Notes: generated by a model not told the origin, from the letters alone. Positions 8,713 to 19,735 are shown, counted from the stretch's first letter. The stretch: 64,000 nucleotides of DNA from Bradyrhizobium sp. WD16 (GCF_024181725.1 NZ_CP028908.1:3709501-3773500), one strand, 5' to 3'. Program-made: numbers and translations.

Positions 8713-9693
8713 ATGCTGCTGGTCACCGGCGGAGCCGGCTTCATCGGGTCGAATATCGTCGCTGCGCTCAACGATGCCGGCCGCGCCGACGTCGCGGTCT
8801 GCGACGTGCTGGGCACGGAAGGCAAATGGCGCAACCTCGCCAAGCGCCAGCTCGCCGATGTCGTCCCGCCGGGCGAATTGATGCACTGGCTCGCCGGCCG
8901 GCGCCTCGAGGCCGTGGTCCATATGGGCGCCATCTCCGAGACCACCGCCACCGACGGCGATCTCGTGGTCGAGACCAATTTCCGCCTGTCGCTGCGGCTG
9001 CTCGACTGGTGCACCGCCAACGCCACGCCGTTCATCTATGCCTCTTCGGCGTCGACCTATGGCGACGGCGCCGAAGGTTTCCAGGACGAGGCCAGCGTCG
9101 CGGCGCTCAAGCGGTTGCGGCCGATGAATCTCTACGGCTGGAGCAAGAACCTGTTCGACCTCGCGCTGCTGGGGCGCCTCGAGAGCGGCGAAAAGCTGCC
9201 GCCGCAATGGGCCGGGCTCAAGTTCTTCAACGTGTTCGGGCCCAACGAATATCACAAGGGCACGATGGCGAGCGTGCTGGCGCGGCGCTTCGACGAGATC
9301 CGCTCGGGGCGCACCGTCGAGCTGTTCAAGTCGCACCGCGAGGGCATCGCCGATGGCGACCAGCGCCGGGATTTCATCTATGTCGACGATGTGGTGCGGG
9401 TGGTGCTGTGGCTGTTGTCGCGCGGCGCCGTCAGCGGCTTGTTCAATGTCGGCACCGGCAAGGCGCGCAGCTTTCGCGACCTGATGCTGGCGGCCTATGG
9501 CGCGCTCGGCCGCTCCCCCAACATCGCCTATATCGACATGCCGGAACAAATTCGCGGCAGCTATCAGTATTTCACCGAAGCGCGTGTCGACCGGCTGCTC
9601 GCCGCCGGCTACAACGGCGGCTTCACGCCGCTGGAAGAGGCGGTGTCGGCCTATGTCACGGGATTCCTCGACCGGCCCGACCGTTACCGTTGA
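8713..9693 (+). CDS. hldD: ADP-L-glycero-D-manno-heptose 6-epimerase
   Basis: Extended SDR of 326 residues that epimerises C6 of ADP-heptose, the last step of the pathway. NAD(P) motif GGAGFIGSN at residues 6-14, SSASTYG near 111-117, and YGWSK (Tyr/Lys catalytic pair) near 140; [12 protein letters not shown] is diagnostic of HldD. Start is the ATG at 8713 with AAGGA 5 nt upstream; an upstream in-frame ATG at 8656 would add residues lacking any family match. Head of the plus-strand hldD-hldE-ligase-dehydratase operon, divergent from the waaF-like gene. Confidence 0.92.
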   Translation: MLLVTGGAGFIGSNIVAALNDAGRADVAVCDVLGTEGKWRNLAKRQLADVVPPGELMHWLAGRRLEAVVHMGAISETTATDGDLVVETNFRLSLRLLDWCTANATPFIYASSASTYGDGAEGFQDEASVAALKRLRPMNLYGWSKNLFDLALLGRLESGEKLPPQWAGLKFFNVFGPNEYHKGTMASVLARRFDEIRSGRTVELFKSHREGIADGDQRRDFIYVDDVVRVVLWLLSRGAVSGLFNVGTGKARSFRDLMLAAYGALGRSPNIAYIDMPEQIRGSYQYFTEARVDRLLAAGYNGGFTPLEEAVSAYVTGFLDRPDRYR

Positions 9694-9713
9694 CGGCAAC
9701 AGGAACGCTATCG

Positions 9714-11183
9714 ATGTTCGACTTTGACGCGCTGACGCGCGCGATGGTCCAAACGACCGTGCTGTGCATCGGCGACCTGATGCTCGACGAATTCGTCTAT
9801 GGCGAGGTGTCCCGGATCTCGCCCGAGGCGCCGACCCCGGTGATTGCCGTTCAACGCAGCGAAACCGGCATCGGCGGCGCCGGCAATGTCGCCCGCAACG
9901 TCGCCGGTCTCGGCGCCCGCTGCATCTTCGTCAGCATGGTCGGCGCCGACGAGGCCGGGGCGACGCTGACGGCGCGCCTCGCCGCCGTGCCCGGCATCGA
10001 GCCGGCGATCATCACCGATTCCGTGCGGCCGACCACGCGCAAGGTGCGCTATGTGTCGGATCATTTCTCGACCCACATGCTGCGTGCGGATTGGGAGCGC
10101 GCGGCTCCGGCCAACGAGTCGATCGAGCGCCAACTGATCGCCGCCGCCCTCGAGGCGCTGCCGCGCTCGGACATCGTGCTGCTGTCCGACTACGCCAAGG
10201 GCGTGCTCACCGCGCGCGTCATCCGCGACGTCATCGACGCCGCGCGCGCTGCAGGCAAGCGCGTCATCGTCGATCCCAAGAGCGCCAACTTCGCCATCTA
10301 TCGCGGCGCCACCCTGCTGACGCCCAATCGCAAGGAATTCGCCGAGGCGAGCCGCACCAGGGCGGCGAGCGAGGCCGACATCGCCGCGGCGGCGCATGAA
10401 CTGATGCTGCTTGCCGATTGCGAGGCGATGGTGGTGACGCAGGGCGAAGGAGGGATGACGCTGGTGCCGCGCGAGGGCTCGGCGCTGCATGTCCCGGCCC
10501 AGCCGGTGCGGGTGCGCGACGTCTCCGGTGCCGGCGATACCGTCGCGGCGGTGCTCGCGGTCGCCCTGGCGGCCGGCGCGGACTGGGATGCCGCGCTGCG
10601 GCTCGCCACCGCCGGCGCCGCGGTCGCGGTCGGCAAGACGGGCACGGCCACGGTGACGCTGGACGAACTGCGCCGCCGGGTGCTGCCCCACGCCTCGCTT
10701 GCCGCCGAGGAGAAGATTGCCGCGGGCGCTGAACTCGACGCCATGCTGGCCGAATGGCGGCGCGCCGGCCTGCGCATCGGATTCACCAACGGCTGTTTCG
10801 ACATCCTGCATCCCGGCCATGTCCGCCTGCTCACCGAGGCCCGCGCCACCTGCGATCGCCTCGTCGTCGGGCTCAACACCGACGCCTCGGTGCGGCGGCT
10901 CAAAGGCGAGGGTCGGCCGGTGCAGCACGAGCGCGCCCGCGCCGAGGTGCTGGCCGCCCTCGAAGCTGTCGACCTCGTGGTGCTGTTCGCCGAGGACACC
11001 CCGATCGAGCTGATCCGCAAGGTCCGTCCTTCGGTGCTGGTCAAGGGCGGCGACTATAGCCGCGAGCAGGTGGTCGGCCATGACGTCGTCGAGGCCGACG
11101 GCGGCCGTGTCGTGCTGGTCGACGTGCTGGCAGGCCACAGCACCACTTCGCTCGTTGAGCGCGCCCGCGAGGGCGGGGCATGA
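9714..11183 (+). CDS. hldE: Bifunctional heptose 7-phosphate kinase / heptose 1-phosphate adenylyltransferase
   Basis: 489 residues with the canonical order: PfkB/ribokinase domain (residues about 1-310; substrate side [10 protein letters not shown] near 16, signature [12 protein letters not shown] near 270) then a cytidylyltransferase-fold domain (about 345-489; [17 protein letters not shown] near 356 with the HxGH motif). It phosphorylates heptose 7-phosphate at C1 and, after GmhB, adenylylates heptose 1-phosphate. Starts 20 bp after hldD and overlaps the ligase gene by 4 bp (ATGA at 11180-11183). A second, domain-swapped version occurs at 40932-42494. Confidence 0.93.
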   Translation: MFDFDALTRAMVQTTVLCIGDLMLDEFVYGEVSRISPEAPTPVIAVQRSETGIGGAGNVARNVAGLGARCIFVSMVGADEAGATLTARLAAVPGIEPAIITDSVRPTTRKVRYVSDHFSTHMLRADWERAAPANESIERQLIAAALEALPRSDIVLLSDYAKGVLTARVIRDVIDAARAAGKRVIVDPKSANFAIYRGATLLTPNRKEFAEASRTRAASEADIAAAAHELMLLADCEAMVVTQGEGGMTLVPREGSALHVPAQPVRVRDVSGAGDTVAAVLAVALAAGADWDAALRLATAGAAVAVGKTGTATVTLDELRRRVLPHASLAAEEKIAAGAELDAMLAEWRRAGLRIGFTNGCFDILHPGHVRLLTEARATCDRLVVGLNTDASVRRLKGEGRPVQHERARAEVLAALEAVDLVVLFAEDTPIELIRKVRPSVLVKGGDYSREQVVGHDVVEADGGRVVLVDVLAGHSTTSLVERAREGGA

Positions 11184-12517
11184 ACGGCGGCATGCCGGCC
11201 GCGGCCACCATCCCCGGAGCTTCGTCGTGGTGGCGGCGCTGGCGTGAGCCGGCGGTGCAGATGCGCAGCGTGGACGTTCTTGCTGCGGCGGTTGCGGCCT
11301 CTTTGCCCTGGTCGACCTCGGCGACGGGGATCCTGATGGCGCTGTGGTTCATCGCCCTCGTGCCGACGCTGCGCTGGCACGAGCTGAAGGCGACGCTGCT
11401 GCGTCCCGCCTCGCTGCTGCCGCTCGCCTTCGCGGCGCTTTCCATTGTCGGCATCTTGTGGGCGGATGCGAACTGGGCGGCGCGGCTGCACGGCACCAAT
11501 CCGCTCGCCAAGCTGATCGCGATCCCGTTCCTGATCTACCATTTCCAGCGATCGAGCCGCGGCCACTGGGTCTTCATCGCCTTCCTCGCCGCCTGCGGCG
11601 CGCTGCTCGCGCTGTCGTTCGCGGTCGCGGTGGTGCCTTTTACGCCGGTCTCCAAGCTCAATACCGGCGTGCCGGTGAAGAACTATATCGACCAGAGCCA
11701 GGAATTCGCGCTGTGCCTGTTCGTGCTGGCGCTGCCGCTGCTGCGCCTCCTCCAGGCGCGGCGCTGGGCGCTCGCCGCCGCCTGCGCCGCACTGATGCTG
11801 GCATTTTTCGCCAACATGATGTTCGTGGTATCGGCCCGCACCGCCCTGGTCTATATGCCGGTGATGCTCGGCCTGTTCGCGTTCCTGCACCTGTCGCGCC
11901 GCGCCATGGCGCTGGTGCTGGTGTCGGCCGCCGCGGTGGCCGTGGCGGTGTGGTTCTCCTCGCCTTATCTGCGCCAGCGCGTCGACAACATCGCCGCCGA
12001 GTATCACGACTATCAGACCAATGCAGTGAGCTCGACCGCCCAGCGCCTCGAATACTGGCGCAAGTCGCTCAAATTCATCGCCGCCTCGCCCCTGATCGGC
12101 AACGGCACCGGGGCAACCCGCGAGCTGTTCGAGCGCGATGCGGCCGGCCAGACCGGGCTGCTCGCCGAGGTGATCGCCAATCCCCACAACCAGACTCTCA
12201 ACGTCGCGGTGCAGTGGGGGCTGATCGGCGTCGTCCTGCTCTATGCCATGTGGATCAGCCATCTGGTGCTGTTTCGGCGTGGCGGCACCGATCTTGCCGC
12301 CTGGACCGGTCTCCTGGTCGTCGTGCAGAACATGGTGAGCTCGCTGCTCAATTCGCATCTGTTCGATTTTCACGAAGGCTGGATGTATGTTCTGGGCGTC
12401 GGCGTCGCCGGCGGCATGGTGCTGCGCCGGGCGGGACGAGCGACGGCGCACGCGGCCGGCGCCAGGCAGGGCGGGGACGATTTGGTGTTCGGCGAACTGG
12501 CAGACAATCGGCGATGA
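11180..12517 (+). CDS. waaL: O-antigen ligase family membrane protein
   Basis: 445 residues with about ten hydrophobic segments and a large periplasmic loop between roughly residues 265 and 340. The loop carries [11 protein letters not shown] and [14 protein letters not shown]; the His-Asn of NPHN is the conserved catalytic region of Wzy/WaaL-type ligases, which join undecaprenyl-linked O-antigen to lipid A-core in the periplasm. Position between heptose synthesis genes and a sugar dehydratase supports ligase over polymerase (inference). Coupled by ATGA overlaps to genes on both sides. Confidence 0.8.
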   Translation: MNGGMPAAATIPGASSWWRRWREPAVQMRSVDVLAAAVAASLPWSTSATGILMALWFIALVPTLRWHELKATLLRPASLLPLAFAALSIVGILWADANWAARLHGTNPLAKLIAIPFLIYHFQRSSRGHWVFIAFLAACGALLALSFAVAVVPFTPVSKLNTGVPVKNYIDQSQEFALCLFVLALPLLRLLQARRWALAAACAALMLAFFANMMFVVSARTALVYMPVMLGLFAFLHLSRRAMALVLVSAAAVAVAVWFSSPYLRQRVDNIAAEYHDYQTNAVSSTAQRLEYWRKSLKFIAASPLIGNGTGATRELFERDAAGQTGLLAEVIANPHNQTLNVAVQWGLIGVVLLYAMWISHLVLFRRGGTDLAAWTGLLVVVQNMVSSLLNSHLFDFHEGWMYVLGVGVAGGMVLRRAGRATAHAAGARQGGDDLVFGELADNRR

Positions 12518-14436
12518 TACGACGACTCTACGGCTTGACCTGGCGGAACTGGCTGATTGCCGCGCATGATGCGCTGGCGACCGCCGCTGCTTTGCTCGTG
12601 ACCGTCGTTCTGCGCTTCGAGGGACCGGATCTGACCGGTCGGTTGCCGCTGCTGCTGTGGATTCTACCCTATTTCGTGCTGTTCAGCTTCGTGACCTGCT
12701 ACCTCTTCCAGCTCACCACGACGAAATGGCGGTTCATTTCCTTCCCGGATCTGCTCAACATCGTCAAGGCCGCGATGGTGTTGGCGCTGGTGTTGCTGGT
12801 GCTGGACTACATTTTCCTTGCGCCGAACGTCTACGGCACGTTCTTTCTCGGCAAGATCACCATCGTCCTCTACTGGTTCATCGAGATCTTCTTTCTCTCC
12901 GGGGCGCGGCTCGCCTATCGCTATTTCCGCTACACCCGCACACGCAACCAGGCGCGGGTGATCGATGCCGCGCCGGCGCTCCTGATCGGCCGGGCGGCCG
13001 ATGCCGAAGTCCTGCTGCGCGCCATCGAGAACGGCGCCGTCAAGCGGCTGTGGCCAGTCGGCATACTGTCACCGTCGCCGTCCGACCGCGGCCAATCGAT
13101 CCGCGGCATTCCGGTGCTCGGGGCGGTCGATGATCTGGCCGACGTGGTCGCCGATTTCAGCCGCCGTGAGAAGCCGATCGACCGCGTCGTGATGCTGCCC
13201 TCGGCCTTCGACCAGCAGGTCCAGCCGGAATCGGTCCTGATGCGCTCGCGCAAGCTCGGCCTGACGGTGAGCCGGCTGCCGTCGCTGGAGGAGAGCCGCG
13301 ACGTGCCGCAGCTCGCCCCGGTGGCGGTCGAGGACCTGCTGCTGCGGCCAAGCGTCAAGATCGACTACAGCCGGCTCGAAGCGCTGGTGCGCGGCAAGTC
13401 GGTCGCGGTGACCGGCGGCGGCGGCTCCATCGGCTCGGAGATCTGCGAGCGCATGGTCGCCTTCGGCGCCGCGCGGCTTCTGATCATCGAGCATGCCGAG
13501 CCGGCGCTGCACGCGGTGGTCGAGCAGCTGGGGCTGCGCGGCGCCGCGACCGTGATCGAAGGCCGCATCGCCGATATCCGAGACCGCGACCGCATCATGC
13601 GCCTTCTGGCCGAATTCCGGCCGAACATGGTGTTCCACGCCGCGGCGCTGAAGCACGTGCCGATCCTCGAGCGCGACTGGGGCGAGGGGGTCAAGACCAA
13701 CATCTTCGGCTCGGTCAATGTCGCCGATGCCGCGGTCGCCTGCGGCGCCGATGCCATGGTGATGATCTCGACCGACAAGGCGATCGAGCCGGTGTCGATG
13801 CTGGGACTGACCAAGCGCTTCGCCGAGATGTATTGCCAGGCGGTCGATCGCCAGCTCGCGACCAAGGGCAACGGCAAGCCGCCGATGCGCCTGATCTCGG
13901 TGCGCTTCGGCAATGTGCTTGCCTCCAACGGCTCGGTGGTGCCGAAGTTCAAGGCGCAGATCGAGGCGGGCGGTCCGGTCACCGTCACCCATCCCGACAT
14001 GGTGCGCTACTTCATGACCATCCGCGAAGCCTGCGACCTCGTGGTGACGGCGGCGACCCATGCCCTGCAGCCGCAGCGGCCCGACGTCTCGGTCTACGTC
14101 CTCAACATGGGTCAGCCGGTCAGGATCGTCGATCTCGCCGAGCGCATGATCCGTCTATCGGGACTGCAGCCCGGCTACGACATCGATGTCGTGTTCACCG
14201 GCATCCGGCCCGGCGAGCGGCTCAATGAGATCCTGTTCGCCCATCAGGAGCCGACCGCCGATATCGGCATCGCCGGCATCGTGGCGGCGCAGCCCAACGA
14301 GCCGCCGCTGGCCACCTTGCGCAGCTGGCTCGAAGCGCTGCAGCGCGCGGTCGCCACCGAAGACCGCGGCGTCATCGAGGGCGTTCTCAAGGATGCGGTG
14401 CCTGAGTTCGGGATTTCCGGTCAGGCTGATCGCTGA
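12514..14436 (+). CDS. FlaA1/WbpM-type membrane-bound nucleotide-sugar dehydratase
   Basis: 640 residues: four hydrophobic segments in the first 150, a middle CoA-binding-like fold, then a polysaccharide-biosynthesis (CapD/FlaA1) SDR domain from about residue 290. VTGGGGSIGSEIC is the NAD(P) site; STDKAIEP followed by TKRFAEMY carries the catalytic Lys region of UDP-GlcNAc 4,6-dehydratases. The usual product is UDP-2-acetamido-4-keto-6-deoxyhexose, feeding bacillosamine or FucNAc/QuiNAc synthesis. The ATG at 12514 overlaps the ligase stop; the frame stays open far upstream but that part is antisense-like shadow of the ligase gene. Last gene of its operon. Confidence 0.88.
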   Translation: MIRRLYGLTWRNWLIAAHDALATAAALLVTVVLRFEGPDLTGRLPLLLWILPYFVLFSFVTCYLFQLTTTKWRFISFPDLLNIVKAAMVLALVLLVLDYIFLAPNVYGTFFLGKITIVLYWFIEIFFLSGARLAYRYFRYTRTRNQARVIDAAPALLIGRAADAEVLLRAIENGAVKRLWPVGILSPSPSDRGQSIRGIPVLGAVDDLADVVADFSRREKPIDRVVMLPSAFDQQVQPESVLMRSRKLGLTVSRLPSLEESRDVPQLAPVAVEDLLLRPSVKIDYSRLEALVRGKSVAVTGGGGSIGSEICERMVAFGAARLLIIEHAEPALHAVVEQLGLRGAATVIEGRIADIRDRDRIMRLLAEFRPNMVFHAAALKHVPILERDWGEGVKTNIFGSVNVADAAVACGADAMVMISTDKAIEPVSMLGLTKRFAEMYCQAVDRQLATKGNGKPPMRLISVRFGNVLASNGSVVPKFKAQIEAGGPVTVTHPDMVRYFMTIREACDLVVTAATHALQPQRPDVSVYVLNMGQPVRIVDLAERMIRLSGLQPGYDIDVVFTGIRPGERLNEILFAHQEPTADIGIAGIVAAQPNEPPLATLRSWLEALQRAVATEDRGVIEGVLKDAVPEFGISGQADR

Positions 14437-14457
14437 CCAGGCCGGGCGGCGGTCAGG

Positions 14458-15477
14458 TCAGGCTGGCTTGCGGCCAAAGCGCCGCAGCACCGTCGCCACC
14501 GCGACCGTGCCGACTGCAAGCAGAACGATATCGGCGGCAACGGTTGACAGCGCGACCGATAGTCCCGCGAGCGTCGCGAGCGCGAGATTGAGCGCGAACA
14601 CGGTCCCGACCACCTCGCGCACCGTGAAGCCGTGGTCGGTGGCGCGCTGATAGAAGTGGGTGCGGTGGGCGACCCAGACTTTCTCGCCCCGCCTCAGCCT
14701 CGACAGCAGCGTCAGCGTCGCGTCGGCGAGATAGTAGAGCGGCAGCAGCAGCGCGGCCGCGAGATGACCGGCTCCGGCGAGCAGCACCAGGGCCCAGCCC
14801 ACCAGCAGGCCGATGGGCAGGCTGCCGACATCCCCCATGAACAGCCGCGCCACCGGGGCGTTGAAGGGGGCGAATCCGACCAGCGCGCCGGCGAGGCCAA
14901 GCGTCACCGGCGCGATGGCCGCGGGCGCGGTTCCGATCAGGGCGAACACCGACAGCGTTGCCGTGAGCGGCAGCATTTCGGCTACCGTCATCCAGTCGAG
15001 CCCGTCCATGAAATTGGTCAGGTTGACGAACCAGACCAGGGCGAAGAATGCGAGGCCGCGCTCCAGAACGAGTGGCAGCGGCGGCAGGATGCGAAACTCC
15101 GCCGGCAGGACGACCAGAACCAAGGCTACCGCGACGGCCTGCAGGGCAAAGCGCGGCAGCACCGGGATCGGCCGCAAGTCGTCCAGGGTGCCGATGGCGG
15201 CAAGCAGCAGCGCTGCCCCGACAACGGCAACGGGGACGGTCGGCCCCCCGAGCAGCGGCGAAAGAACAGCAGCGCCGAGGCAAGCCGCGATGATCGCGAT
15301 GCCGCCGCCCTGGGGGGTCGGCACCTTGTGCGAGGAGCGGGCGTTGGGGCGCGCCAGCGCGTAGCGCCGCAGCAGCGGGAACAGCGCCAGGATCAGGACG
15401 GCGCAAGCAAGCGCCGCGGCAACCGCCAGCGCGGCAGCCGCGAGCGGCATCGCCTGAAGCTGATCCGTCGCCACCAT
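14458..15477 (-). CDS. WecA/MraY-family undecaprenyl-phosphate sugar-1-phosphate transferase
   Basis: 339 residues with about ten membrane segments. It starts O-antigen synthesis by moving a HexNAc-1-phosphate from UDP-sugar to undecaprenyl phosphate. The metal and substrate signatures are present: SHKVPTPQGGGIAI near 47, GTLDDLRPI near 95, NLTNFMDGLDWM near 153 and the cytoplasmic HRTHFYQRA near 270, which fits the WbpL/WecA branch. ATG at 15477 chosen; an in-frame start at 15513 would add 12 residues. Likely partner of the dehydratase at 12514-14436, which converges on it. Confidence 0.85.
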   Translation of the reverse strand: MVATDQLQAMPLAAAALAVAAALACAVLILALFPLLRRYALARPNARSSHKVPTPQGGGIAIIAACLGAAVLSPLLGGPTVPVAVVGAALLLAAIGTLDDLRPIPVLPRFALQAVAVALVLVVLPAEFRILPPLPLVLERGLAFFALVWFVNLTNFMDGLDWMTVAEMLPLTATLSVFALIGTAPAAIAPVTLGLAGALVGFAPFNAPVARLFMGDVGSLPIGLLVGWALVLLAGAGHLAAALLLPLYYLADATLTLLSRLRRGEKVWVAHRTHFYQRATDHGFTVREVVGTVFALNLALATLAGLSVALSTVAADIVLLAVGTVAVATVLRRFGRKPA

Positions 15478-15527
15478 GGCGGGCTGTTTAGGGGAAGGAC
15501 AGCAGCCTGACAACGCTGCCCGGCAAT

Positions 15528-16673
15528 TCAGAGCAGCGATCGATAGAGCTGGACCGTCGCCGCGCCGACCGCGCGCGCGGACATCCTGGTTTCGACCAGT
15601 TCGCGGGCCGCGGCGCCATAGCGGGCGCGCAGTTCAGGTGAAGCGGCGAGGCGCGCGATCGCCTCGGCGAGCCGCAGCGGATCTTCGACGGGCACCAGCA
15701 GCCCGGTGCGCTCGTGCAACACCACCTCGCGGCAGCCCGGCGCGTCGGTCGCCACCATCGGCCGGCCGAAAGCGGCGGCTTCGAGCAGGCTCTTGGGCAG
15801 GCCCTCGCGATGGGAGGGCAGGGCGGCGATGTGGGAGCGCCGCCAGAGCGGGGCGATATCGTCGAGATGGCCGAGCCAGGTGATGCCATCCTCGCGGCCC
15901 CAGGCCTCGGCTTCGGCCTGGCTGACCGAGGCGGGGTTGGCGGGGTCCGGCTCTCCGGCGATCAGCAAGCGGATGTCGAGGCCGCGCTGGCGCAACAGGC
16001 GGTGGGCCGCGACCAGGGCGCGGATGCCCTTGTCGGTGAGGAGGCGGCCGGCGAAGCCCACCGTGACGGGCCCGTCGGGCTCCGGCAGGGGGCGCAGCGC
16101 GTCGGTGTCGACGCCGGAGCCAGGGATCAGAACCAGCCGCTCGGGACGGACCCCGAGCCGCTCCAGCGCGGTCCAATCATCCGGGTTCTGGACCAGGGTC
16201 CGGCTGTCGGGGCGATTGAGCAGAAAGCGCAGCAGCGCCGACAGCAGGCGGCGCATGGTGCCCGCGCGGCGGGGGTCGCCGGTGAAGGCATAGCCGAGGC
16301 CGGTCAGGGCATTGACCTGGGGCAGACCGCGGCCGAGCGCGGCGAGACCGCCGAAGATGCAGGCCTGCAGCCCGGAATGGTGCGCCATCGCCGGGCTGAT
16401 TTGCCTCTCGACCCGCCGCAGCGCCCGGATCGTGGCTTGCGCGGCAACTGGAGACAGGCCGCCGCGATGGAACGGAATGGGATGAAGCGTGAAGCCCAAG
16501 GCCCGGATCGCCTCGCCGTCCTCTCCCACCCGCGTCGCCACATGGACCTCGAAACCCGCCGCCCGCGCCGCCCGCGCCATCGGGAGCCGATGAGACAAAA
16601 ATGCCCAGTCCTCGGACACGACGAAGAGGAGGCGCGGGGCGATGCGGGATTTGACGGCCGCGGTTCTTGGCAC
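15528..16673 (-). CDS. GT4 family glycosyltransferase
   Basis: 381 residues; frame opens with GTG at 16673. The N-terminal domain begins RLLFVVSEDWAFLSHRLPMA and the string NALTGLGYAF (near 120) is typical of the WbpH/WfdR-like HexNAc transferases of O-antigen clusters. The C-terminal half has the donor motif EGLPKSLLE with its two glutamates and GFAGRLLTDKGI for nucleotide binding. Stop lies 50 bp upstream of the WecA-like start, so the two probably form an operon and act as first and second sugar transferases (inference). Confidence 0.85.
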   Translation of the reverse strand: MPRTAAVKSRIAPRLLFVVSEDWAFLSHRLPMARAARAAGFEVHVATRVGEDGEAIRALGFTLHPIPFHRGGLSPVAAQATIRALRRVERQISPAMAHHSGLQACIFGGLAALGRGLPQVNALTGLGYAFTGDPRRAGTMRRLLSALLRFLLNRPDSRTLVQNPDDWTALERLGVRPERLVLIPGSGVDTDALRPLPEPDGPVTVGFAGRLLTDKGIRALVAAHRLLRQRGLDIRLLIAGEPDPANPASVSQAEAEAWGREDGITWLGHLDDIAPLWRRSHIAALPSHREGLPKSLLEAAAFGRPMVATDAPGCREVVLHERTGLLVPVEDPLRLAEAIARLAASPELRARYGAAARELVETRMSARAVGAATVQLYRSLL

Positions 16674-16971
16674 GGTGATTCCGACTCGGGAATGGCTGCC
16701 GGCGGGCAGGCGCGGCGTGGAGGATTGCTGCGGCCGGTTTTAGGACGCTTCGATGCGAGGTGCCAGATCTCGGTCAAGCCTGGAGGGGCCCCCTGCGCCC
16801 CACATCCGAACGGCAAAATCAAGCGATTTGCTCCAAAAATCAGCCCGTTGCAGGGGCTGGACGCGGGCCGGGGATGATCGTAACAGAGCGTCTGTCGACT
16901 GCGGGAAAAGCGACTAAGGTCGCCTGATTTCCGCATTAATTTAAGCTCCAGCCGTTCGGGTTCGCTGCCAA
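16674..16971. other. Divergent intergenic region, no clear element
   Basis: About 300 bp between divergently transcribed GT4 and gmd genes; it must hold both promoters. An AT-rich stretch (GCATTAATTTAAGC near 16933) lies about 35 bp before gmd and could be part of its promoter, but I cannot assign boxes confidently. No repeat or coding signal seen. Confidence 0.35.
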
Positions 16972-18063
16972 ATGTCCAAGAAAACCGCGCTCATCACCGG
17001 CATCACCGGCCAGGACGGCTCTTATCTGGCCGAGTTCCTGCTGGGCAGGGGCTATGCGGTCCATGGTGTCAAGCGCCGGACCTCGCTGTTCAACACCGAT
17101 CGGATCGATCACCTCTATCACGACCTGCATGAGCAGGGATCGGATCTCACCCTCCATCATGGTGACCTGACGGATTCGTCCGGGCTGCTGCGCATCGTCC
17201 AGCAGGTTCAGCCCGACGAGATCTACAATCTCGCCGCCCAGAGCCATGTTGCCGTGTCTTTCGAGGAGCCGGAATACACCGCCAATTCCGATGCGCTCGG
17301 CACGCTCCGCCTGCTCGAGGCCATTCGCATTCTCAAGCTGGAGAAGAAGACCCGTTTTTATCAGGCTTCGACATCGGAGCTCTATGGCCTCGTCCAGGAG
17401 ACGCCGCAGAAGGAGACGACGCCGTTCTATCCGCGCTCGCCCTATGGCGTGGCCAAGCTCTACGCCTACTGGATCACGGTGAATTATCGCGAGGCTTACG
17501 GCCTCTACGCCTGCAACGGCATCCTGTTCAATCACGAATCCCCGGTGCGCGGCGAAACCTTCGTCACCCGCAAGATCACGCGGGCGCTGGCGCGCATCAA
17601 GCTCGGCCTGCAGGAGCGCCTCTTTCTCGGCAACCTCGATGCCTTGCGGGACTGGGGCCATGCCCGCGATTATGTCGAGATGCAGTGGCTGATGCTGCAG
17701 CAGGACAGGCCGGAGGACTATGTCATCGCCACCGGCGAGCAGCACTCGGTGCGCGAATTCGTCGAGATCGCGGCGCGCGAGGTCGGCATCACCATCCGCT
17801 GGGACGGCAAGGGCGTCGAGGAGAAGGGCTTCGATGCCGGGACGGGCAAGTGCCTCGTTGAGGTCGATCCGCGCTATTTCCGGCCGGCCGAGGTCGAGAC
17901 CCTGCTGGGGGATGCTTCCAAAGCCAAACGCAATCTCGGCTGGACACCGAAGACCAGCTTCGCCGAATTGGTCCGGGAGATGATGCAGGAAGACCTGAAG
18001 ACGGCCCAGCGCGACGAACTGGTGAAGCGGCACGGGTTCAAGCATTTCAATTATCACGAATAG
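16972..18063 (+). CDS. gmd: GDP-mannose 4,6-dehydratase
   Basis: 363 residues, full length. Converts GDP-D-mannose to GDP-4-keto-6-deoxy-D-mannose, the precursor of GDP-rhamnose, GDP-fucose and related 6-deoxysugars. [17 protein letters not shown] at 8-24 is the Gmd NADP signature; STSELYG at 133-139 and YGVAK (Tyr158/Lys162) complete the active site; [17 protein letters not shown] is specific to Gmd. No 4-reductase sits directly beside it; the SDR at 22812-23708 is a candidate partner. Confidence 0.95.
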   Translation: MSKKTALITGITGQDGSYLAEFLLGRGYAVHGVKRRTSLFNTDRIDHLYHDLHEQGSDLTLHHGDLTDSSGLLRIVQQVQPDEIYNLAAQSHVAVSFEEPEYTANSDALGTLRLLEAIRILKLEKKTRFYQASTSELYGLVQETPQKETTPFYPRSPYGVAKLYAYWITVNYREAYGLYACNGILFNHESPVRGETFVTRKITRALARIKLGLQERLFLGNLDALRDWGHARDYVEMQWLMLQQDRPEDYVIATGEQHSVREFVEIAAREVGITIRWDGKGVEEKGFDAGTGKCLVEVDPRYFRPAEVETLLGDASKAKRNLGWTPKTSFAELVREMMQEDLKTAQRDELVKRHGFKHFNYHE

Positions 18064-18193
18064 GACGTCCGGGCAGCAGACCTGCAGCGGGCGCCCCTCT
18101 TCTTGATTGGTTGTTGACCGCAACATCTCTCGGAGAGGTTGCGCGCTCCCTGCATTCCGAATACTGTTTCTGCCAATTATTCGGGCGGGAGCA

Positions 18194-19735
18194 ATGCAGT
18201 TCAACAGCTTTGCGTTTGTCTTCGTCTTCTTACCGCTCGTTCTTGCGGGCTATTTGATCCTTCGCCGCACGCGATTCGCGAACCTTTTTATGCTGCTGGC
18301 GAGCCTCTACTTTTACGGGGTAAGCGCGTGGTGGTATCTGATCCCGTTTTTTGTCACTGCGCTGTTGGACTTCTTTGTCGGCCAGAAGATTGAAGGCAGC
18401 AACGACCCCCGCCTTCGGAAACGTATGCTGGTCGTCAGTGTCGTTGCCAATCTGGGTCTGCTTTCAGTCTTCAAATACACCAGTTGGCTGACCACGGATC
18501 TCGCGCAGCTATTGGCTCTGCTCGGGGTTACGATGACCCCGATTTCTCTCGCATTGCCGCCGGCGATCTCGTTCTACACCTTCCAATCGATGAGCTACAC
18601 GATCGACATCTACAGGCGTGAGTTCAAACCGTACCGTAGCGTCGTCGATTATCTGTCTTTCGTTTCCTTCTTTCCTCACCTCGTCGCCGGGCCAATCATG
18701 CGCGCCCGCGATCTGCTGCCCCAGCTTGCGCGCATAAGACCTCTACCGAGCGCTGCCGTCGTGAGTGGTGCTCTCTTCATGATCCTGTTCGGTCTCTTTC
18801 AGAAGACCGTCCTCGCGGATAATTTCGGTGGTCTGGTCGAGACGATCCAGCGCATGATGCCGACGAGGGAAGCCGTTCTGCCGCCGGGGGTAGGACTGAT
18901 CTTTGCCTATGCCTTCGCTTTCCAGATCTATTGCGATTTTGCCGCGTACTCGACGATCGCCAGAGGCGTGGCGCGACTGTTCGGCGTGGATTTGATGCGT
19001 AATTTTGCCACGCCGTATTTTTCGACCAATCCATCGGAATTCTGGACCCGCTGGCACATCTCGCTCTCCACGTGGCTTCGCGACTACCTCTACATTCCAT
19101 TGGGCGGCAACCAGCACGGCCGGCTGATGACAATGCGCAACCTGATGATCACGATGCTGCTTGGCGGATTGTGGCATGGGGCCGGAGCGTTCTTCATCCT
19201 CTGGGGATTTTACCATGGCGTCCTCCTGGTGCTCTATCGGCTCCTTCCGATCGACGAGGTATTGATCCGCGCCTTCGGGCGTGCCGGCAAGGTGCTGTCG
19301 ATCGTTCTCTTCTTTCACCTTGTTTGCCTTGGATGGATCTTCTTTCGTGCCACTCCGGAGCAATTCTGGCCGATAATGAATTCGATCGTCGCGCTTCCGG
19401 CCGCGATTGGCGATGTTTGGAGCAAGTTCGCGCAGTATTGGGCACCCGTGTTGCACGGTGACGCACTGGCGAGGATACCCTCACTGCTGAAGGGCACGAT
19501 CTCGGGATTCGTATCGCTGAACTGGACCTTCAGCGTCTACGCTTGGGGACTTGCAGTATTTGCGATTCCAGTCTGTCTGACCGATTATCTCGGATGGCGG
19601 CGCGGCGTCGAATTTCCAGACCTGTTCGAGCGATGGGCCTGGCCGGTGGCCGGAGCCGTCATCGTCCTGCTGCTCTATGGCATCATCTTCTTCGCGCGGA
19701 GACAGGCCAATGAGTTTATTTATTTCGCATTTTAG
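18194..19735 (+). CDS. MBOAT-family polysaccharide O-acyltransferase (AlgI-like)
   Basis: 513 residues, polytopic. AlgI-type MBOAT proteins pass acyl groups across the inner membrane for acetylation of exopolysaccharide. The start MQFNSFAFVFVFLPLVL is the standard AlgI/PatA opening, and GGLWHGAGAFFILWGFYHG contains the invariant catalytic His328. ATG at 18194 with a GGGAG ribosome site was chosen over an in-frame start 29 codons upstream. The 3' end overlaps the next gene, an SGNH-like partner, which is the normal AlgI-AlgJ/X logic. Confidence 0.9.
   Translation: MQFNSFAFVFVFLPLVLAGYLILRRTRFANLFMLLASLYFYGVSAWWYLIPFFVTALLDFFVGQKIEGSNDPRLRKRMLVVSVVANLGLLSVFKYTSWLTTDLAQLLALLGVTMTPISLALPPAISFYTFQSMSYTIDIYRREFKPYRSVVDYLSFVSFFPHLVAGPIMRARDLLPQLARIRPLPSAAVVSGALFMILFGLFQKTVLADNFGGLVETIQRMMPTREAVLPPGVGLIFAYAFAFQIYCDFAAYSTIARGVARLFGVDLMRNFATPYFSTNPSEFWTRWHISLSTWLRDYLYIPLGGNQHGRLMTMRNLMITMLLGGLWHGAGAFFILWGFYHGVLLVLYRLLPIDEVLIRAFGRAGKVLSIVLFFHLVCLGWIFFRATPEQFWPIMNSIVALPAAIGDVWSKFAQYWAPVLHGDALARIPSLLKGTISGFVSLNWTFSVYAWGLAVFAIPVCLTDYLGWRRGVEFPDLFERWAWPVAGAVIVLLLYGIIFFARRQANEFIYFAF

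Noticed and set aside
8826-9713. N-terminal extension of HldE
   Set aside because: The open frame upstream of 9714 is an out-of-phase reading of hldD with biased composition.
11344-12513. Long N-terminal extension of the FlaA1-like dehydratase
   Set aside because: The frame is open but lies wholly inside the ligase gene in another phase and reads as Arg/Ala-rich shadow sequence; the ATGA overlap at 12514 is the natural start.
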